This document shows positions 24,692 to 35,127 of a DNA stretch of 64,000 nucleotides, one piece after another; within the stretch, counting starts at the first letter, position 1; each line of letters opens with the position of its first letter. The position numbers were made by a program, and so were the translations under genes. The notes under the pieces were generated by a model. It did not search any database. It was not told the origin of the DNA and worked only from the letters and a program-made list of their open reading frames with translations. The stretch comes from Micromonospora sp. WMMD980 (lineage in GTDB: Bacteria; Actinomycetota; Actinomycetes; Mycobacteriales; Micromonosporaceae): positions 3,658,001-3,722,000 of the forward strand of contig NZ_JARUBE010000003.1 of NCBI RefSeq assembly GCF_029626035.1. The letters are read 5' to 3'.

Positions 24692-25615
24692 CCCGCGGGC
24701 GGCGCGGTCGAGGTACGGGCGGGGGTCGCCGGCGCCCAGGTCGGTGACCCCGGCACTGCGCAGGGCGCCGATCGCCAGCGTCCGACGCACGGCGGCGAAG
24801 GTGATCACGTGACCGATGGTGCCGCCCAGCGTGTGGGTGGCCGGCGGCGTACAGGTGGTGTCGACGAAGGTGTCCGCGAGGGTGCCGTCGGCGAGCGTCC
24901 GGGCGACGAACGCCCGCCAGTCCCGCCCGGCGACCGCGTGCCGGGCGGCCAGGCCGCGCACCGACCGGTCGCTCTCGTCGGGCCAGTCGCCGCCGCGCAG
25001 CGCCGACAGCCAGTGTTCCTCCTGGGTGACCATCGCGTTGATCAGCGAGCGCAACGTCGGCTGCTCGTCGATCGTCTCCACCGACACGGTGACGGGCCGG
25101 TCGAGAACCTGCTCGTCGAGGCCGCCGGCGCGGTCGATGATCGCGGTGAGCGTCTCGACGTGGTGGTCGACGAGGTGTTGGAGCACGTTCATCGGGGTCT
25201 CCTGACGTGCGGCCGGCAGCCGCAGGCCACCGGGCGGTTGGAAGTGGACGCCGCTCGGGCAGGGCAGCTCCAGCTCGCGGAAGACCAGCGGCGGGCGCCG
25301 CCGCACCGCGGTCGGGACGAGTCCGTACGACCGGTGGAAGGCGCGGCTGAACGCCTCGTGCGAGCCGTACCCGGCCTCGACCGCGATGTCGAGGACGGTC
25401 CGGTCGCTGGTGACGAGCCGGTACGCCGCCCGTTCCAGGAGCAGTCGCCGGCGCAGCGCGCCCGGCGGTTCGCCGGTGGCCGCGGCGACCAGCCGGTCGA
25501 AGTGGAACCGGGACAGGTGGGCCCGGGCGGCGAGACCCGCCGGGCTCGTCGCCGGATCGTCGAGAGCCGCCTGGAGGACGTCGAGGAGGCCGGTGAGTCC
25601 GTCGTTCCGGTTCAT
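24689..25615 (-). CDS. AraC-type HTH fused to a DinB-like domain
   Basis: 308 residues. The N-terminal about 110 are an AraC/XylS double helix-turn-helix (LTGLLDVLQAALDDPATSPA, GLAARAHLSRFHFDRLVAAA, TVLDIAVEAGYGSHEAFSRA, FHRSYGLVPTAVR). After a linker comes a DinB four-helix domain starting at about residue 142 (MNVLQHLVDHHVETLTAIID) with metal-ligand-type histidines: HHVET, QEEHW and THTLGGTIGHVITFAAVRR. Such fusions occur in actinobacteria; whether the C-terminal half senses a small thiol or metal is unknown. Internal ATG 25190 could in principle give the DinB domain alone. Confidence 0.85.
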   Translation of the reverse strand: MNRNDGLTGLLDVLQAALDDPATSPAGLAARAHLSRFHFDRLVAAATGEPPGALRRRLLLERAAYRLVTSDRTVLDIAVEAGYGSHEAFSRAFHRSYGLVPTAVRRRPPLVFRELELPCPSGVHFQPPGGLRLPAARQETPMNVLQHLVDHHVETLTAIIDRAGGLDEQVLDRPVTVSVETIDEQPTLRSLINAMVTQEEHWLSALRGGDWPDESDRSVRGLAARHAVAGRDWRAFVARTLADGTLADTFVDTTCTPPATHTLGGTIGHVITFAAVRRTLAIGALRSAGVTDLGAGDPRPYLDRAARG

Positions 25616-25686
25616 GCGCTCAGCCTGCCCCCGCCACGGGCGATACCGCCTGATCGCCGTTGCGCACCCGCGGAACGCCGGGGCGC

Positions 25687-26469
<783 letters not shown>

Positions 26470-26599
26470 CTATCCCAATCGGGACGCGCCCCACCCGCCG
26501 GTCCGCCACCGCGCATGATCGACGCCAGCTCGGGGAGGTGGAGGGTCGACCGGGGCGGGACACCGCCACCTCGGCGAGCCCGCGACGAAGGTGGCTCGG

Positions 26600-27931
26600 T
26601 CAGCCCGTGACGGTGAACGCGGACTCGTCGAACGGGCCGACCACGGCCAGCGACATCGGTCGGGAGAGCAGCTCGGCCGCGAGCCCGTTCACATCGGCCA
26701 GGGTCACCGCGTCCACCCGGGCCAGCAGTTCGTCCACCGGCATCAGGTTGCCGTAGAGCAGCTCGCCCTTGGCCAACCGGCTCATCCGCGACCCGGTGTC
26801 CTCCAGCCCCAGCACGAAGGAGCCCTTGCTCATCCCCTTGCCCCGGGCCAGCTCGGCCTCGGTGACCCCCTCGGCCGCCACCCGGGCCAACTCGGCACGG
26901 GTCAGGTCCAGCACCTCGTCGACCTTGCCGGGCGCGCAGCCGGCGTAGACGGCGAACACGCCGCTGTCGGCGTACTGGCTGGCGTAGGAGTAGACCGAGT
27001 AGGCGAGCCCGCGCTGCTCCCGGATCTCCTGGAACAACCGGCTGGACATGCCGCCACCGAGCACGTTGTTGAGCACGCCCAACGCGAAGCGCCGGTCGTC
27101 GGTGCGGTCGATCGCCGGGCAGCCCAACAGGACGTGCGCCTGCTCGGTCTCCTTCGGCTCGACGAGCGTGGTGGCCGGCTTCGTGCGTACCGCCGGGGTG
27201 GTCGCCCGGTGCGGCGCCGGCGCGGCCGTTTCGGTGTCCAGCGGGGTCCCGCGCAGCGCCTGCCGGACCAGCTTGACCACGGCGGCGTGGTCGAGGTTGC
27301 CGGCGGCGGCGATGACGATCTGCGGCGCGGTGTACCGGCTGCGGTAGAAGCCCTGGATCTGCCGCCGGGTCATCGGCGTGACCGTCTCCTCGGTGCCGGA
27401 GATGAGCCGGCCCAGCGGGTGGTCGCCGTAGATCGCGCGGGCGAAGAGGTCGTGCACCTCGTCGCCGGGCTCGTCGTCGTGCATGGCGATCTCTTCGAGG
27501 ATGACTCCGCGCTCGGTCTCCACGTCGGCGGCGGCCAGCACCGAGTCGGCGACCGCGTCGCACATCACGTCGATGGCCAGTGGCAGGTCCTCGTCCAGCA
27601 CCCGCGCGTAGTAGCAGGTGTATTCCTTCGTGGTGAACGCGTTGGTCTCGCCGCCGACCGCCTCGATCTCGGCCGAGATCTCCAGCGCGCTGCGCTTCTT
27701 GGTGCCCTTGAAGAGCAGGTGCTCCAGGAAGTGCGCGGCGCCGGCCTGTGGCCCGGTCTCGTCGCGGGAGCCGACCGCCACCCAGATGCCGAACGAGACG
27801 CTGCGCATCGCCGGGATCGCCTCGGTGAGCACCCGTAGCCCGCTGGGCAGCACGGTGCGGCGGACGGTGCCGCCGAGCGGGTCGTCGCTGAGGGTGCGGG
27901 TGACCGCCCGTGCCGGGGAGGACGAACTCAC
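26600..27931 (-). CDS. M16 family zinc metallopeptidase (processing peptidase-like)
   Basis: A 443-residue insulinase-type peptidase. The inverted zinc motif HxxEH is HFLEHLLFKGTKKRS near residue 58, with the distal Glu in ERGVILEEIAMHDDEPGDEV. The second, non-catalytic M16 half contains VLNNVLGGGMSSRLFQEIRE and RGLAYSVYSYASQYADSGVF. GTG 27931 is chosen because starts further upstream would run into pnp. It follows pnp by about 120 bp; the pnp-M16 peptidase-dapB order is conserved in actinobacteria. Physiological substrate unknown. Confidence 0.93.
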   Translation of the reverse strand: MSSSSPARAVTRTLSDDPLGGTVRRTVLPSGLRVLTEAIPAMRSVSFGIWVAVGSRDETGPQAGAAHFLEHLLFKGTKKRSALEISAEIEAVGGETNAFTTKEYTCYYARVLDEDLPLAIDVMCDAVADSVLAAADVETERGVILEEIAMHDDEPGDEVHDLFARAIYGDHPLGRLISGTEETVTPMTRRQIQGFYRSRYTAPQIVIAAAGNLDHAAVVKLVRQALRGTPLDTETAAPAPHRATTPAVRTKPATTLVEPKETEQAHVLLGCPAIDRTDDRRFALGVLNNVLGGGMSSRLFQEIREQRGLAYSVYSYASQYADSGVFAVYAGCAPGKVDEVLDLTRAELARVAAEGVTEAELARGKGMSKGSFVLGLEDTGSRMSRLAKGELLYGNLMPVDELLARVDAVTLADVNGLAAELLSRPMSLAVVGPFDESAFTVTG

Positions 27932-28052
27932 GACAGACCTGCTCTCCGTGCCACGAAGGGTGGGTGTGACGAACGACGGCTCCAGCCCGCCGCGCGACCT
28001 GGAGCCGTGGGCCGGCCCGGGCGACGCGTACGTCGCCCGGGCCGGTCGGTGA

Positions 28053-30401
28053 TCAGCTGTGTCGGGTGCGGCGACGCGGCCGGTCGCCGCCCTCGCCACC
28101 CTCCGAGCGGCGCTCGCCGCCACGGTCGCCACCGCGGTCACCGCGCGGGCCGCGGTCGCCGCCGCGGTCCCGGCCGGCCGGACGCTCGCCGCCGGCGGCC
28201 TCACCGGCGGCCGGCGCCTCGGCGCCCTCCGGACGGATCTTGTCCAGGTAGATCTTGCCGCGGGCGTCGATGTCCGCGATCTCCACCTCGACCTTGTCGC
28301 CGACGTTGAGGAAGTCCTCGACCTTCTCGACCCGCTTGCCGTCGCCCACCTTGGAGATGTGCAGCAGGCCGTCGCGGCCGGGCAGGAGCGAGATGAAGGC
28401 GCCGAACGCGGCGGTCTTCACCACGGTGCCGAGGAACCGCTCGCCCACCTTCGGCAGGGTCGGGTTGGCGATGCCGTTGATCCGGTCCACCGCGGCCTGG
28501 GCCGACGGGCCGTTGGTCGCGCCGACGTAGATGGTGCCGTCGTCCTCGATGGAGATCTCGGCGCCGGTCTCGTCCTGGATGGCGTTGATGGTCTGCCCCT
28601 TCGGGCCGATCACCATGCCGATCTTGTCGACCGGGATCTTGACGGTGGTGACCCGCGGCGCGTAGTCCGACATCTCGGCCGGCGCCTCGATGGCCCGCTG
28701 CATCACGTCGAGGATCGTCTGCCGGGCCTCGTGCGCCTGCTGGAGCGCGGCGGCCAGCACGTCCGACGGGATGCCGTCGAGCTTGGTGTCGAGCTGGAGC
28801 GCGGTGACGAAGTCACGGGTGCCGGCGACCTTGAAGTCCATGTCGCCGAACGCGTCCTCGGCGCCGAGGATGTCGGTGAGCGTCACGTACTGGGTCTTGC
28901 CGTCGACCTCGTCGGAGATGAGGCCCATGGCGATGCCGGCGACCGGCGCCTTCAGCGGCACACCGGCCGAGAGCAGGCCCAGCGTCGAGGCGCAGACCGA
29001 GCCCATCGAGGTGGAGCCGTTGGAGCCGAGCGCCTCGGAGACCTGCCGGATGGCGTAGGGGAACTCCTCGCGCGACGGCAGCACCGGGATCAGCGCCCGC
29101 TCGGCCAGCGCGCCGTGACCGATCTCGCGACGCTTCGGCGAGCCGACCCGGCCGGTCTCACCGGTCGAGTAGGGCGGGAAGTTGTAGTTGTGCATGTAGC
29201 GCTTGCGGTTCTCCGGGGACAGCGTGTCCACCATCTGCTCCATGCGCAGCATGTTCAGCGTGGTGACGCCCAGGATCTGGGTCTCGCCGCGCTCGAACAG
29301 CGCCGAGCCGTGCACCCGCGGCAGCACGCCGACCTCGGCGCTCAGCGGACGGATGTCACGCGGGCCGCGGCCGTCGATGCGGACCTGCTCGCGCAGCACC
29401 CGGTTGCGGACCTCGGACTTGGTCAGCGAGCGGAACGCGGCGGACAGCTCCTTCTCGCGGCCCTCGAAGCGGCCGCCCAGCTCCTCGGCGACCTTGGCCT
29501 TGATCCGGTCCAGGGCCTCCTCGCGGTCGGCCTTGCCGGCGATCTTCAGCGCCTCGGTGACGTCGGCGCGGGCCACGTCGGCCACCGCGTCGTACGCGTC
29601 GTCGGAGTAGTCCAGGAAGACCGGGAACTCGCTGACCGGCTTGGCGGCCACCTCGGCCAGCTCGCTCTGCGCCCGGCACAGCTCACGGATGGCCGGCTTG
29701 GCGGCCTCCAGGCCGCTGGCCACGATCTCCTCGGTCGGCGCGGTGGCGCCGTCGGAGATCAGGGCCACCGCGTTCGGGGTGGCCTCGGCCTCGACCATCA
29801 TGATCGCGACCTCGCCGTCGGCGAGGGTGCGACCGGCCACGACCATGTCGAAGGTGGCCCGGGCCAGCTCCTCCAGGGTCGGGAAGGCGACCCACTGGCC
29901 GTCCACGTGCGCGACCCGGGTCGCGCCGATCGGGCCGGAGAACGGCAGGCCGGAGAGCTTGGTCGACATCGAGGCGGCGTTGATGGCCACCACGTCGTAG
30001 GGGTGCTGCGGGTCGAGCGCCAGCACGGTCTCGACGACCTGGACCTCGTTGCGCAGGCCCTTGACGAACGACGGGCGCAGCGGCCGGTCGATCAGCCGGC
30101 AGGTGAGGATGGCGTCCTCGCTGGGCCGGCCCTCGCGGCGGAAGAACGAGCCGGGGATCCGGCCCGCGGCGTACATCCGCTCCTCGACGTCGACGGTCAG
30201 CGGGAAGAAGTCGAACGACTCGCGCGGCTGCTTGCCGGCGGTGGTGGCGGAGAGGACGACCGTCTCGCCGAGCTGGGCGACGACGGAGCCGGCGGCCTGC
30301 CGGGCCAGCCGGCCGGTGGAGAAGGTGATCTCACGGGTGCCGAAGGACCCGTTGTCGATCACGGCGGTGCGGGATTCGGTGCCGAGGTTGGTCTCGGTCA
30401 T
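28053..30401 (-). CDS. pnp: Polyribonucleotide nucleotidyltransferase
   Basis: A 782-residue phosphorolytic 3'-5' exoribonuclease. Two RNase PH domains flank a helical domain ([20 protein letters not shown] loop, [20 protein letters not shown] active-site region, [20 protein letters not shown]). They are followed by a KH domain ([20 protein letters not shown]) and an S1 domain ([20 protein letters not shown]). The C-terminus is an unusual about 40-residue Arg/Gly/Asp-rich tail ([18 protein letters not shown] and onwards). Start ATG 30401 ([14 protein letters not shown]). It follows rpsO in the conserved rpsO-pnp order; the Actinobacteria variant may also make 3' tails. Confidence 0.97.
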   Translation of the reverse strand: MTETNLGTESRTAVIDNGSFGTREITFSTGRLARQAAGSVVAQLGETVVLSATTAGKQPRESFDFFPLTVDVEERMYAAGRIPGSFFRREGRPSEDAILTCRLIDRPLRPSFVKGLRNEVQVVETVLALDPQHPYDVVAINAASMSTKLSGLPFSGPIGATRVAHVDGQWVAFPTLEELARATFDMVVAGRTLADGEVAIMMVEAEATPNAVALISDGATAPTEEIVASGLEAAKPAIRELCRAQSELAEVAAKPVSEFPVFLDYSDDAYDAVADVARADVTEALKIAGKADREEALDRIKAKVAEELGGRFEGREKELSAAFRSLTKSEVRNRVLREQVRIDGRGPRDIRPLSAEVGVLPRVHGSALFERGETQILGVTTLNMLRMEQMVDTLSPENRKRYMHNYNFPPYSTGETGRVGSPKRREIGHGALAERALIPVLPSREEFPYAIRQVSEALGSNGSTSMGSVCASTLGLLSAGVPLKAPVAGIAMGLISDEVDGKTQYVTLTDILGAEDAFGDMDFKVAGTRDFVTALQLDTKLDGIPSDVLAAALQQAHEARQTILDVMQRAIEAPAEMSDYAPRVTTVKIPVDKIGMVIGPKGQTINAIQDETGAEISIEDDGTIYVGATNGPSAQAAVDRINGIANPTLPKVGERFLGTVVKTAAFGAFISLLPGRDGLLHISKVGDGKRVEKVEDFLNVGDKVEVEIADIDARGKIYLDKIRPEGAEAPAAGEAAGGERPAGRDRGGDRGPRGDRGGDRGGERRSEGGEGGDRPRRRTRHS

Positions 30402-30623
30402 GTGCTGTGGTGCTCCTTCGCGTCGTCGGCCGACGACACGGGAACTGCTCAGGCGGCCGGTCTTCGATCGAAGCGCCCGGGTGGGCCGGCATCTGCCGGG
30501 ATTCCCGGGGGCCACTACCGGAGACCGGTGCTGACCGGCTCCCTCTCGGGTCGTCGCGCGGCCGGGGTTGGTTCTGGTGGTACCGGAACGGGGGAGCGGC
30601 CGAGCGGCCACTCCCCCGTCAGG

Positions 30624-30893
30624 TCATCGGCGCAGGCCGAGCCGCTCGATGAGCGACCGGTAGCGGTTGATGTCCTTCTTCTGGACGTAGTTGAGCAGCC
30701 GACGGCGCCGGCCGACCAGCAGCAGCAGCCCGCGGCGGCTGTGGTGGTCGTGCTTGTGCACCTTCAGGTGCTCGGTCAGCTCCGCGATCCGCTTGGTCAG
30801 GACCGCGACCTGCACCTCCGGCGAACCGGTGTCGCCCTCGGCGGTCGCGTACTCCTGGCGGATCTTGGCCTTGGCTTCCTGGTCGAGCGCCAT
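30624..30893 (-). CDS. rpsO: 30S ribosomal protein S15
   Basis: 89 residues, the usual length. The S15 signature is complete ([60 protein letters not shown]). It binds 16S rRNA early in small-subunit assembly. An ATG at 30893 with AGGGAGA upstream starts it. pnp follows after about 220 bp, which probably holds an additional promoter or processing site, as in other bacteria where rpsO-pnp transcripts are processed. Confidence 0.98.
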   Translation of the reverse strand: MALDQEAKAKIRQEYATAEGDTGSPEVQVAVLTKRIAELTEHLKVHKHDHHSRRGLLLLVGRRRRLLNYVQKKDINRYRSLIERLGLRR

Positions 30894-31076
30894 GTTCTCC
30901 CTGTTTCGTGGGTGGTTCGATGAGGTTCGTCGGAGCGGTCGTGTGACCGGTGCGACGGACCGGTTCCTCGCACCCGCGGCGTCGTGCAGGCACGCGAGGC
31001 CCCCGTCGGTCAGCCGACGTCTCCGTCAGCCTACCAGCCCCGGCCCGGGCCGGCCGGTCAAGGTCGCCACGCGCGG

Positions 31077-32003
31077 TCAGGACACCGCGCGTCGGGTGCG
31101 TTCCACGTCCTCGGCGATCTGGGCCACCAACGGCTCGATCGCGTCGTACGTCCGTTGCTCCCGCAGGTGCGCCACGAAGTCCAAAGCCAGCCGCTCGCCG
31201 TACAGGTCGCCGGTGAAGTCCAGCGCGTACGCCTCCACCCGGCGCTCCCGGCCGGAGAACGTCGGGTTCGTGCCGATGGAGACCGCCGCCGCGAGCGGGT
31301 CGCCGCCCCGGCGCACCAGCCGGGCGGCGTACACCCCGTCGGCCGGCACCGCCGCGTACCGGTGGGTCAGCAGGTTGGCGGTGGGGTAACCCAGCTCACG
31401 CCCGCGCTGGTCACCGCGGACCACCACGCCCTCGACCCGGTGCGGCCGACCCAGCGCGGCCGCCGCCGCTCGCACGTCGCCCGCGTCGACGCAGGACCGG
31501 ATGTACGTGGAGGAGAAGACCGTGCCCGCCGCGGCGACCAGCGGCGCGTCCTCCACCCCGAAGCCGAACGTGCGGCCGAGCCGTTCCAGCAACGCCACGT
31601 CGCCGGCCGCCCGGTGCCCGAACCGGAAGTTGTCGCCGACCACCACCAGCGCGGCGTGCAGGTGCTCGACCAGGATGTCGTGCACGAACGCCTCGGCCGG
31701 CAGCCGGGAGAACTCGGCGGTGAACGGCACCACGCAGAGCACGTCCACGCCGAGCGCCTCGATCAGCTCCGCCTTGCGGGCCGGCTCGGTGAGCACCGCC
31801 GGGTGCGAGCCCGGGCGCACCACCTCGGCCGGGTGCGGGTCGAACGTCACCACCACCGACTTGACGCCCAGCTCGCGGGCGCGCGCCACAGCGTGGCCGA
31901 TGGTCGCCTGGTGCCCCTGGTGCACGCCGTCGAAGACGCCGATGGTGACCACCGAGCGCCCCCAGCCGCCGGGCGCCGCCTCGTACCCCCGCCACCGCTG
32001 CAT
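31077..32003 (-). CDS. ribF: Bifunctional riboflavin kinase / FAD synthetase
   Basis: 308 residues. The N-terminal adenylyltransferase domain has VVTIGVFDGVHQGHQATIGH (HxGH-type motif) and ERLGRTFGFGVEDAPLV. The C-terminal kinase domain has VVRGDQRGRELGYPTANL (the PTAN motif), GTNPTFSGRERRVEAYALDF and GDLYGERLALDFVAHLREQR. Converts riboflavin to FMN and then FAD. The ATG at 32003 is preceded by GAGAGGA. It lies 32 bp after truB, the standard truB-ribF-rpsO arrangement. Confidence 0.96.
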   Translation of the reverse strand: MQRWRGYEAAPGGWGRSVVTIGVFDGVHQGHQATIGHAVARARELGVKSVVVTFDPHPAEVVRPGSHPAVLTEPARKAELIEALGVDVLCVVPFTAEFSRLPAEAFVHDILVEHLHAALVVVGDNFRFGHRAAGDVALLERLGRTFGFGVEDAPLVAAAGTVFSSTYIRSCVDAGDVRAAAAALGRPHRVEGVVVRGDQRGRELGYPTANLLTHRYAAVPADGVYAARLVRRGGDPLAAAVSIGTNPTFSGRERRVEAYALDFTGDLYGERLALDFVAHLREQRTYDAIEPLVAQIAEDVERTRRAVS

Positions 32004-32035
32004 GCCGATCCTCTCCCCTGTCCGCCCGCGCGCCG

Positions 32036-32920
32036 TCAGGCCGGGGCCAGGACGATCTCCGCGCGGGCCCGCCCGTCCCGCTCGCTGACGATAGCGATCA
32101 GCCCGCCCGCCGGGCCGAAGACCGCGTACGGTCCGGCGATCCCGGCCGGGTCGAGCGGCCCGCCGTGCGACAGCGTCCGCGCCTCCTCCTCAGTGGCGAC
32201 CCGGCGCGGGAAGAACCGCTCGGCGGCGGCGTCCAGCGGCAGGTTCACCACCTCCGGCGCGCGCTGTTCGAGCTGCGCCAGGGTGGCCGCCTCGGCCAGG
32301 TCGAAGCCGCCGACCGCGGTGCGCCGCAGCGCGGTGAGATGGCCGCCGACGCCGAGCGCCAGGCCCGCGTCCCGGGCGATGGCCCGGATGTACGTCCCGG
32401 ACGAGCAGGTCACGTCCACGTCCACGTCCACCACGTCCGGGGTGTCCCGCCGGATCTCCCGCACGTCGAGTCGGGACACGGTGACCCGCCGGGCCGGCAG
32501 TTCGACCGCCTCCCCGTCGCGGACCCGCTTGTACGCCCGCTCTCCGTTGATCTTGATGGCGCTGACCGCGCTGGGCACCTGGTCGATCTCGCCGGTCAAC
32601 GTCGCCAGCACGGCCCGCACCGCGTCGTCGGTGACCGCGCCGGCCGGGGTGCTCGCGATCACGTCGCCCTCGGCGTCGTCGGTGACCGTGGCCTGGCCCA
32701 GCCGGATCGTCGCGGCGTAGCTCTTGCCGGCGCCGATCACGTAGGTGAGCAGCCGGGTCGCCCGCCCGACCCCGATCACCAGGACGCCGGTGGCCATCGG
32801 GTCCAGCGTGCCGCCGTGCCCCACCCGGCGGGTCCGGGCCAGCCGCCGGATCCGGGCCACCACGTCGTGCGACGTCATGCCGCCGGGCTTGTCGACCACG
32901 ATCAGACCGTCTGCGCTCAC
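32036..32920 (-). CDS. truB: tRNA pseudouridine-55 synthase
   Basis: About 294 residues; makes pseudouridine-55 in the tRNA T-loop. The catalytic Asp sits in HGGTLDPMATGVLVIGVGRA. Other TruB landmarks are GLIVVDKPGGMTSHDVVARI, QVPSAVSAIKINGERAYKRV and SGTYIRAIARDAGLALGVGG. GTG 32920 (MSADGLIVVDKPGG) is preferred over an upstream TTG at 32929. In many actinobacteria truB follows rbfA closely; here about 9 kb of unrelated genes separates them. Confidence 0.96.
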   Translation of the reverse strand: MSADGLIVVDKPGGMTSHDVVARIRRLARTRRVGHGGTLDPMATGVLVIGVGRATRLLTYVIGAGKSYAATIRLGQATVTDDAEGDVIASTPAGAVTDDAVRAVLATLTGEIDQVPSAVSAIKINGERAYKRVRDGEAVELPARRVTVSRLDVREIRRDTPDVVDVDVDVTCSSGTYIRAIARDAGLALGVGGHLTALRRTAVGGFDLAEAATLAQLEQRAPEVVNLPLDAAAERFFPRRVATEEEARTLSHGGPLDPAGIAGPYAVFGPAGGLIAIVSERDGRARAEIVLAPA

Positions 32921-33027
32921 GACCGCCAAGCCTGCCAGACGCCGGTGATCGGCCCTGCGGGGGATACCGCCCCGGTCAGCGGGGTGTCAAGATCATGCGC
33001 CCTCGCCCCGCCGCCCAGGGAAGCCTG

Positions 33028-34023
33028 ATGACCGATCGCCGCCCCGCCCCCGAACCGCGTCCCGCCGGCGACCCGCCCGACGAGTCGCTCGGTCCGGTCC
33101 CCGGGTGGCTCCGGCAGCCCGCCCCGGGCGTCGAGCCCGGCCGCGCCGACCGCTGGCGGATCGCGCTGGGGCGGCACTCGGGCAAGCTGCTCGGCGGCGG
33201 CGTCGCGGTGCTGCTGCTGGCCTGCTTCGGGACGGTCGCCGCAGTCGGCTACCAGGGCTACCAGCGGTGGGGCGCGGCCCCGGCGGCGTACCCGACGATC
33301 AGCCCGCCGAGCGGAGAGCAGGCCGTCACCTCGGCGTCGCCGCCACCGGCCGGCGGGCCGTTCGACGGCACCCCGGCCGCCGGCTTCCCGCAGGGCACGG
33401 CCGGAATCGCGCTGCCACCGGCGAAGCGGACCGGCCCGTTCACCGCCCGCCAGGTCACCGACGCGCTCGCCAGGACGCGCAAGGCCATGGTGACCGCCCG
33501 GCTGGACCGCGCGTTCTTCACCGCGAAGGATCCGGAACGGCTGGTCCGCCGGTTCGCGCCGGACGCCCGCGCCGACGTCCGGGACGACTTCCACTCCGGC
33601 GAGGCGGGCAGCTACGCCACCCGGCTGGCCCCCGGCGCCCGACTCACCGCCGACCAGCCCCGGGTCAAGGGCCGGCTCAGCTACCGGGCCACCGGGGACC
33701 GCGACGGCATCCAGATCCTGGCGATCACCGTCAACTTCGTCTGGGCGTACGCCTTTCCGACCGCGAGCACGGTGCCGGGCGACGGTGTCGTGGTGGTGCA
33801 CGACACCGTCGTGTGGAGCGTGCCGCAACCCGGCGACGTGCGTCCCGGCTCCGTCGGGCTCTGGATCGAAAAGTCCGACTCGTACGCCTCCAACATCGAC
33901 TGCGCGGCCTGGGACAAGGGCCTGCTCGCGCTCGGTGAGCCCTCGTTCGGCGGTCCCGCCGACCCGGACCCGGACGCGGTCTTCGACCCGGACAAGACCC
34001 TCGACCTGCCGGACACGTGCTGA
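33028..34023 (+). CDS. Membrane-anchored protein with large exported domain, paralogue 1
   Basis: 331 residues of unknown function. A cytosolic N-terminus (MTDRRPAPEPRPAGDPPDES) leads to a single membrane helix (LLGGGVAVLLLACFGTVAAV, about residues 52-71), a Pro/Ser linker and an outside domain of about 220 residues. The latter contains DRAFFTAKDPERLVRRFAPD, GRLSYRATGDRDGIQILAIT and GVVVVHDTVVWSVPQPGDVR. Cysteines in SNIDCAAWDKG and at the very C-terminus (LPDTC) could form a disulfide. It is clearly homologous to the protein at 34156-35103. ATG 33028 has CAGGGA upstream. Confidence 0.8.
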   Translation: MTDRRPAPEPRPAGDPPDESLGPVPGWLRQPAPGVEPGRADRWRIALGRHSGKLLGGGVAVLLLACFGTVAAVGYQGYQRWGAAPAAYPTISPPSGEQAVTSASPPPAGGPFDGTPAAGFPQGTAGIALPPAKRTGPFTARQVTDALARTRKAMVTARLDRAFFTAKDPERLVRRFAPDARADVRDDFHSGEAGSYATRLAPGARLTADQPRVKGRLSYRATGDRDGIQILAITVNFVWAYAFPTASTVPGDGVVVVHDTVVWSVPQPGDVRPGSVGLWIEKSDSYASNIDCAAWDKGLLALGEPSFGGPADPDPDAVFDPDKTLDLPDTC

Positions 34024-34064
34024 CCCCACGCCCACCCATCCTCCCGTATCGACAGGAACCCACG

Positions 34065-34166
34065 ATGAGCACCGATCCGCCGACCGGCCCGCACCACGTC
34101 CGGGTCGACCTGCCCGGCTGGGGCACGCTCCATCTCCTCCACCGGATCGTCCGCCATGACGCCTGA
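34065..34166 (+). CDS. 33-residue mini-protein between the two paralogues
   Basis: Reads MSTDPPTGPHHVRVDLPGWG then TLHLLHRIVRHDA. It has an upstream GACAGGAA ribosome binding site at good distance, and its stop overlaps the start of the next gene by 11 nt (ATGACGCCTGA), so it may act as a coupling leader or a real small protein. It is His-rich (6 of 33) and amphipathic at the C-terminus. No family recognised. Both flanking genes encode related membrane-anchored proteins. Confidence 0.5.
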   Translation: MSTDPPTGPHHVRVDLPGWGTLHLLHRIVRHDA

Positions 34167-35103
34167 GCGCCCCGCCGCCGACCACGCCGGGCCGGACGGA
34201 TACCCCGACTGGCTGCACCGGCTGGAGCGGGAGATCCGGCCCGGCCCCGTCGTACGGCTGCGCATCTGGTGCCGGCGCCGGGCCCGCCGGCTGATGGCCA
34301 CCGCCGGGGTCCTGCTCCTGCTGGGCGCGGGCGGGTACGGGTACCGGCAGTTCCGCCGCCCGGCCGCCGCGACGCCCCCGGCCGGCGGGGCGGCGTCCCC
34401 GGCGGCCCGGACGTCGACCGCGCCGGCGCCGGGCGTCTTCGCCGGGACGCTGGCGGCGGACTGGCCGGCGGGGCCGGCCGGGATCACCTGGCCCGCGGCC
34501 CGGCCGACGGACGGCTTCACCGCGGCCGAGGTGTCGGCTGGGTTGGCCCGGGTCCGTGCCGCCCTGCTGACCGCCCGCCTGGACCGCGCGTTCATGACCG
34601 GTGACAGCCCGACCCCGCTGCTGCGCCACTTCGCCCCGGCCGCCCGGGACACGGTGCGCAAGGACTGGTCCACCGCGACGATCGGCACCTACGCCACCCG
34701 CGTGTCCCCGGACGTCCGGCTCACCCCGGACCAGCCCCGGGCCAAGGGCGCGATCACCTACCGGGGCATCCGGGACGCCGGTGGCGCACGGACGCTGGAG
34801 GTCACCAGCAACGTCGTCTGGGTCTACGGCTTCCGGGACCCCGACTCGCGCACCGGTCGTTCGGTCGTCCTGCTGCACGACGAGGTGGTCTGGCGCCTGC
34901 CCCGCGCCGGTGACGTGGTGCGCTCGGATCGGGGCCTCTGGCTGCACCGGATGTCGAGCTACGGGTGGGGGGTGGACTGCGACGCGATAATGCACGGGTT
35001 GGTCCGCCCCGGCCGGGCGGACCCGGACGCCCCGCCGTTCCCGGAGGATCCGGACAAGCTCTACGACCCGGCCCATCCGATCGAGCTTCCCGTCTCGTGC
35101 TGA
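34156..35103 (+). CDS. Membrane-anchored protein with large exported domain, paralogue 2
   Basis: 315 residues, a paralogue of the protein at 33028-34023. A cytosolic basic segment (VRLRIWCRRRARRL) precedes one membrane helix (MATAGVLLLLGAGGYGY), an Ala/Pro linker and the exported domain. Matching blocks are LDRAFMTGDSPTPLLRHFAP, YATRVSPDVRLTPDQPRAKG, AITYRGIRDAGGARTLEVTS, VVLLHDEVVWRLPRAGDVV and the Cys pair in GWGVDCDAIM and the terminal LPVSC. The ATG at 34156 overlaps the 33-codon mini-gene. Function unknown; the pair may form a heterodimer (inference). Confidence 0.8.
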   Translation: MTPERPAADHAGPDGYPDWLHRLEREIRPGPVVRLRIWCRRRARRLMATAGVLLLLGAGGYGYRQFRRPAAATPPAGGAASPAARTSTAPAPGVFAGTLAADWPAGPAGITWPAARPTDGFTAAEVSAGLARVRAALLTARLDRAFMTGDSPTPLLRHFAPAARDTVRKDWSTATIGTYATRVSPDVRLTPDQPRAKGAITYRGIRDAGGARTLEVTSNVVWVYGFRDPDSRTGRSVVLLHDEVVWRLPRAGDVVRSDRGLWLHRMSSYGWGVDCDAIMHGLVRPGRADPDAPPFPEDPDKLYDPAHPIELPVSC

Positions 35104-35127
35104 ATCCGGCCACCGAGGCGCGAGCGG

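Noticed and set aside
31000..31076. FMN riboswitch before ribF
   Set aside because: This gap is downstream of ribF; the upstream truB-ribF gap is only about 30 bp and cannot hold one.
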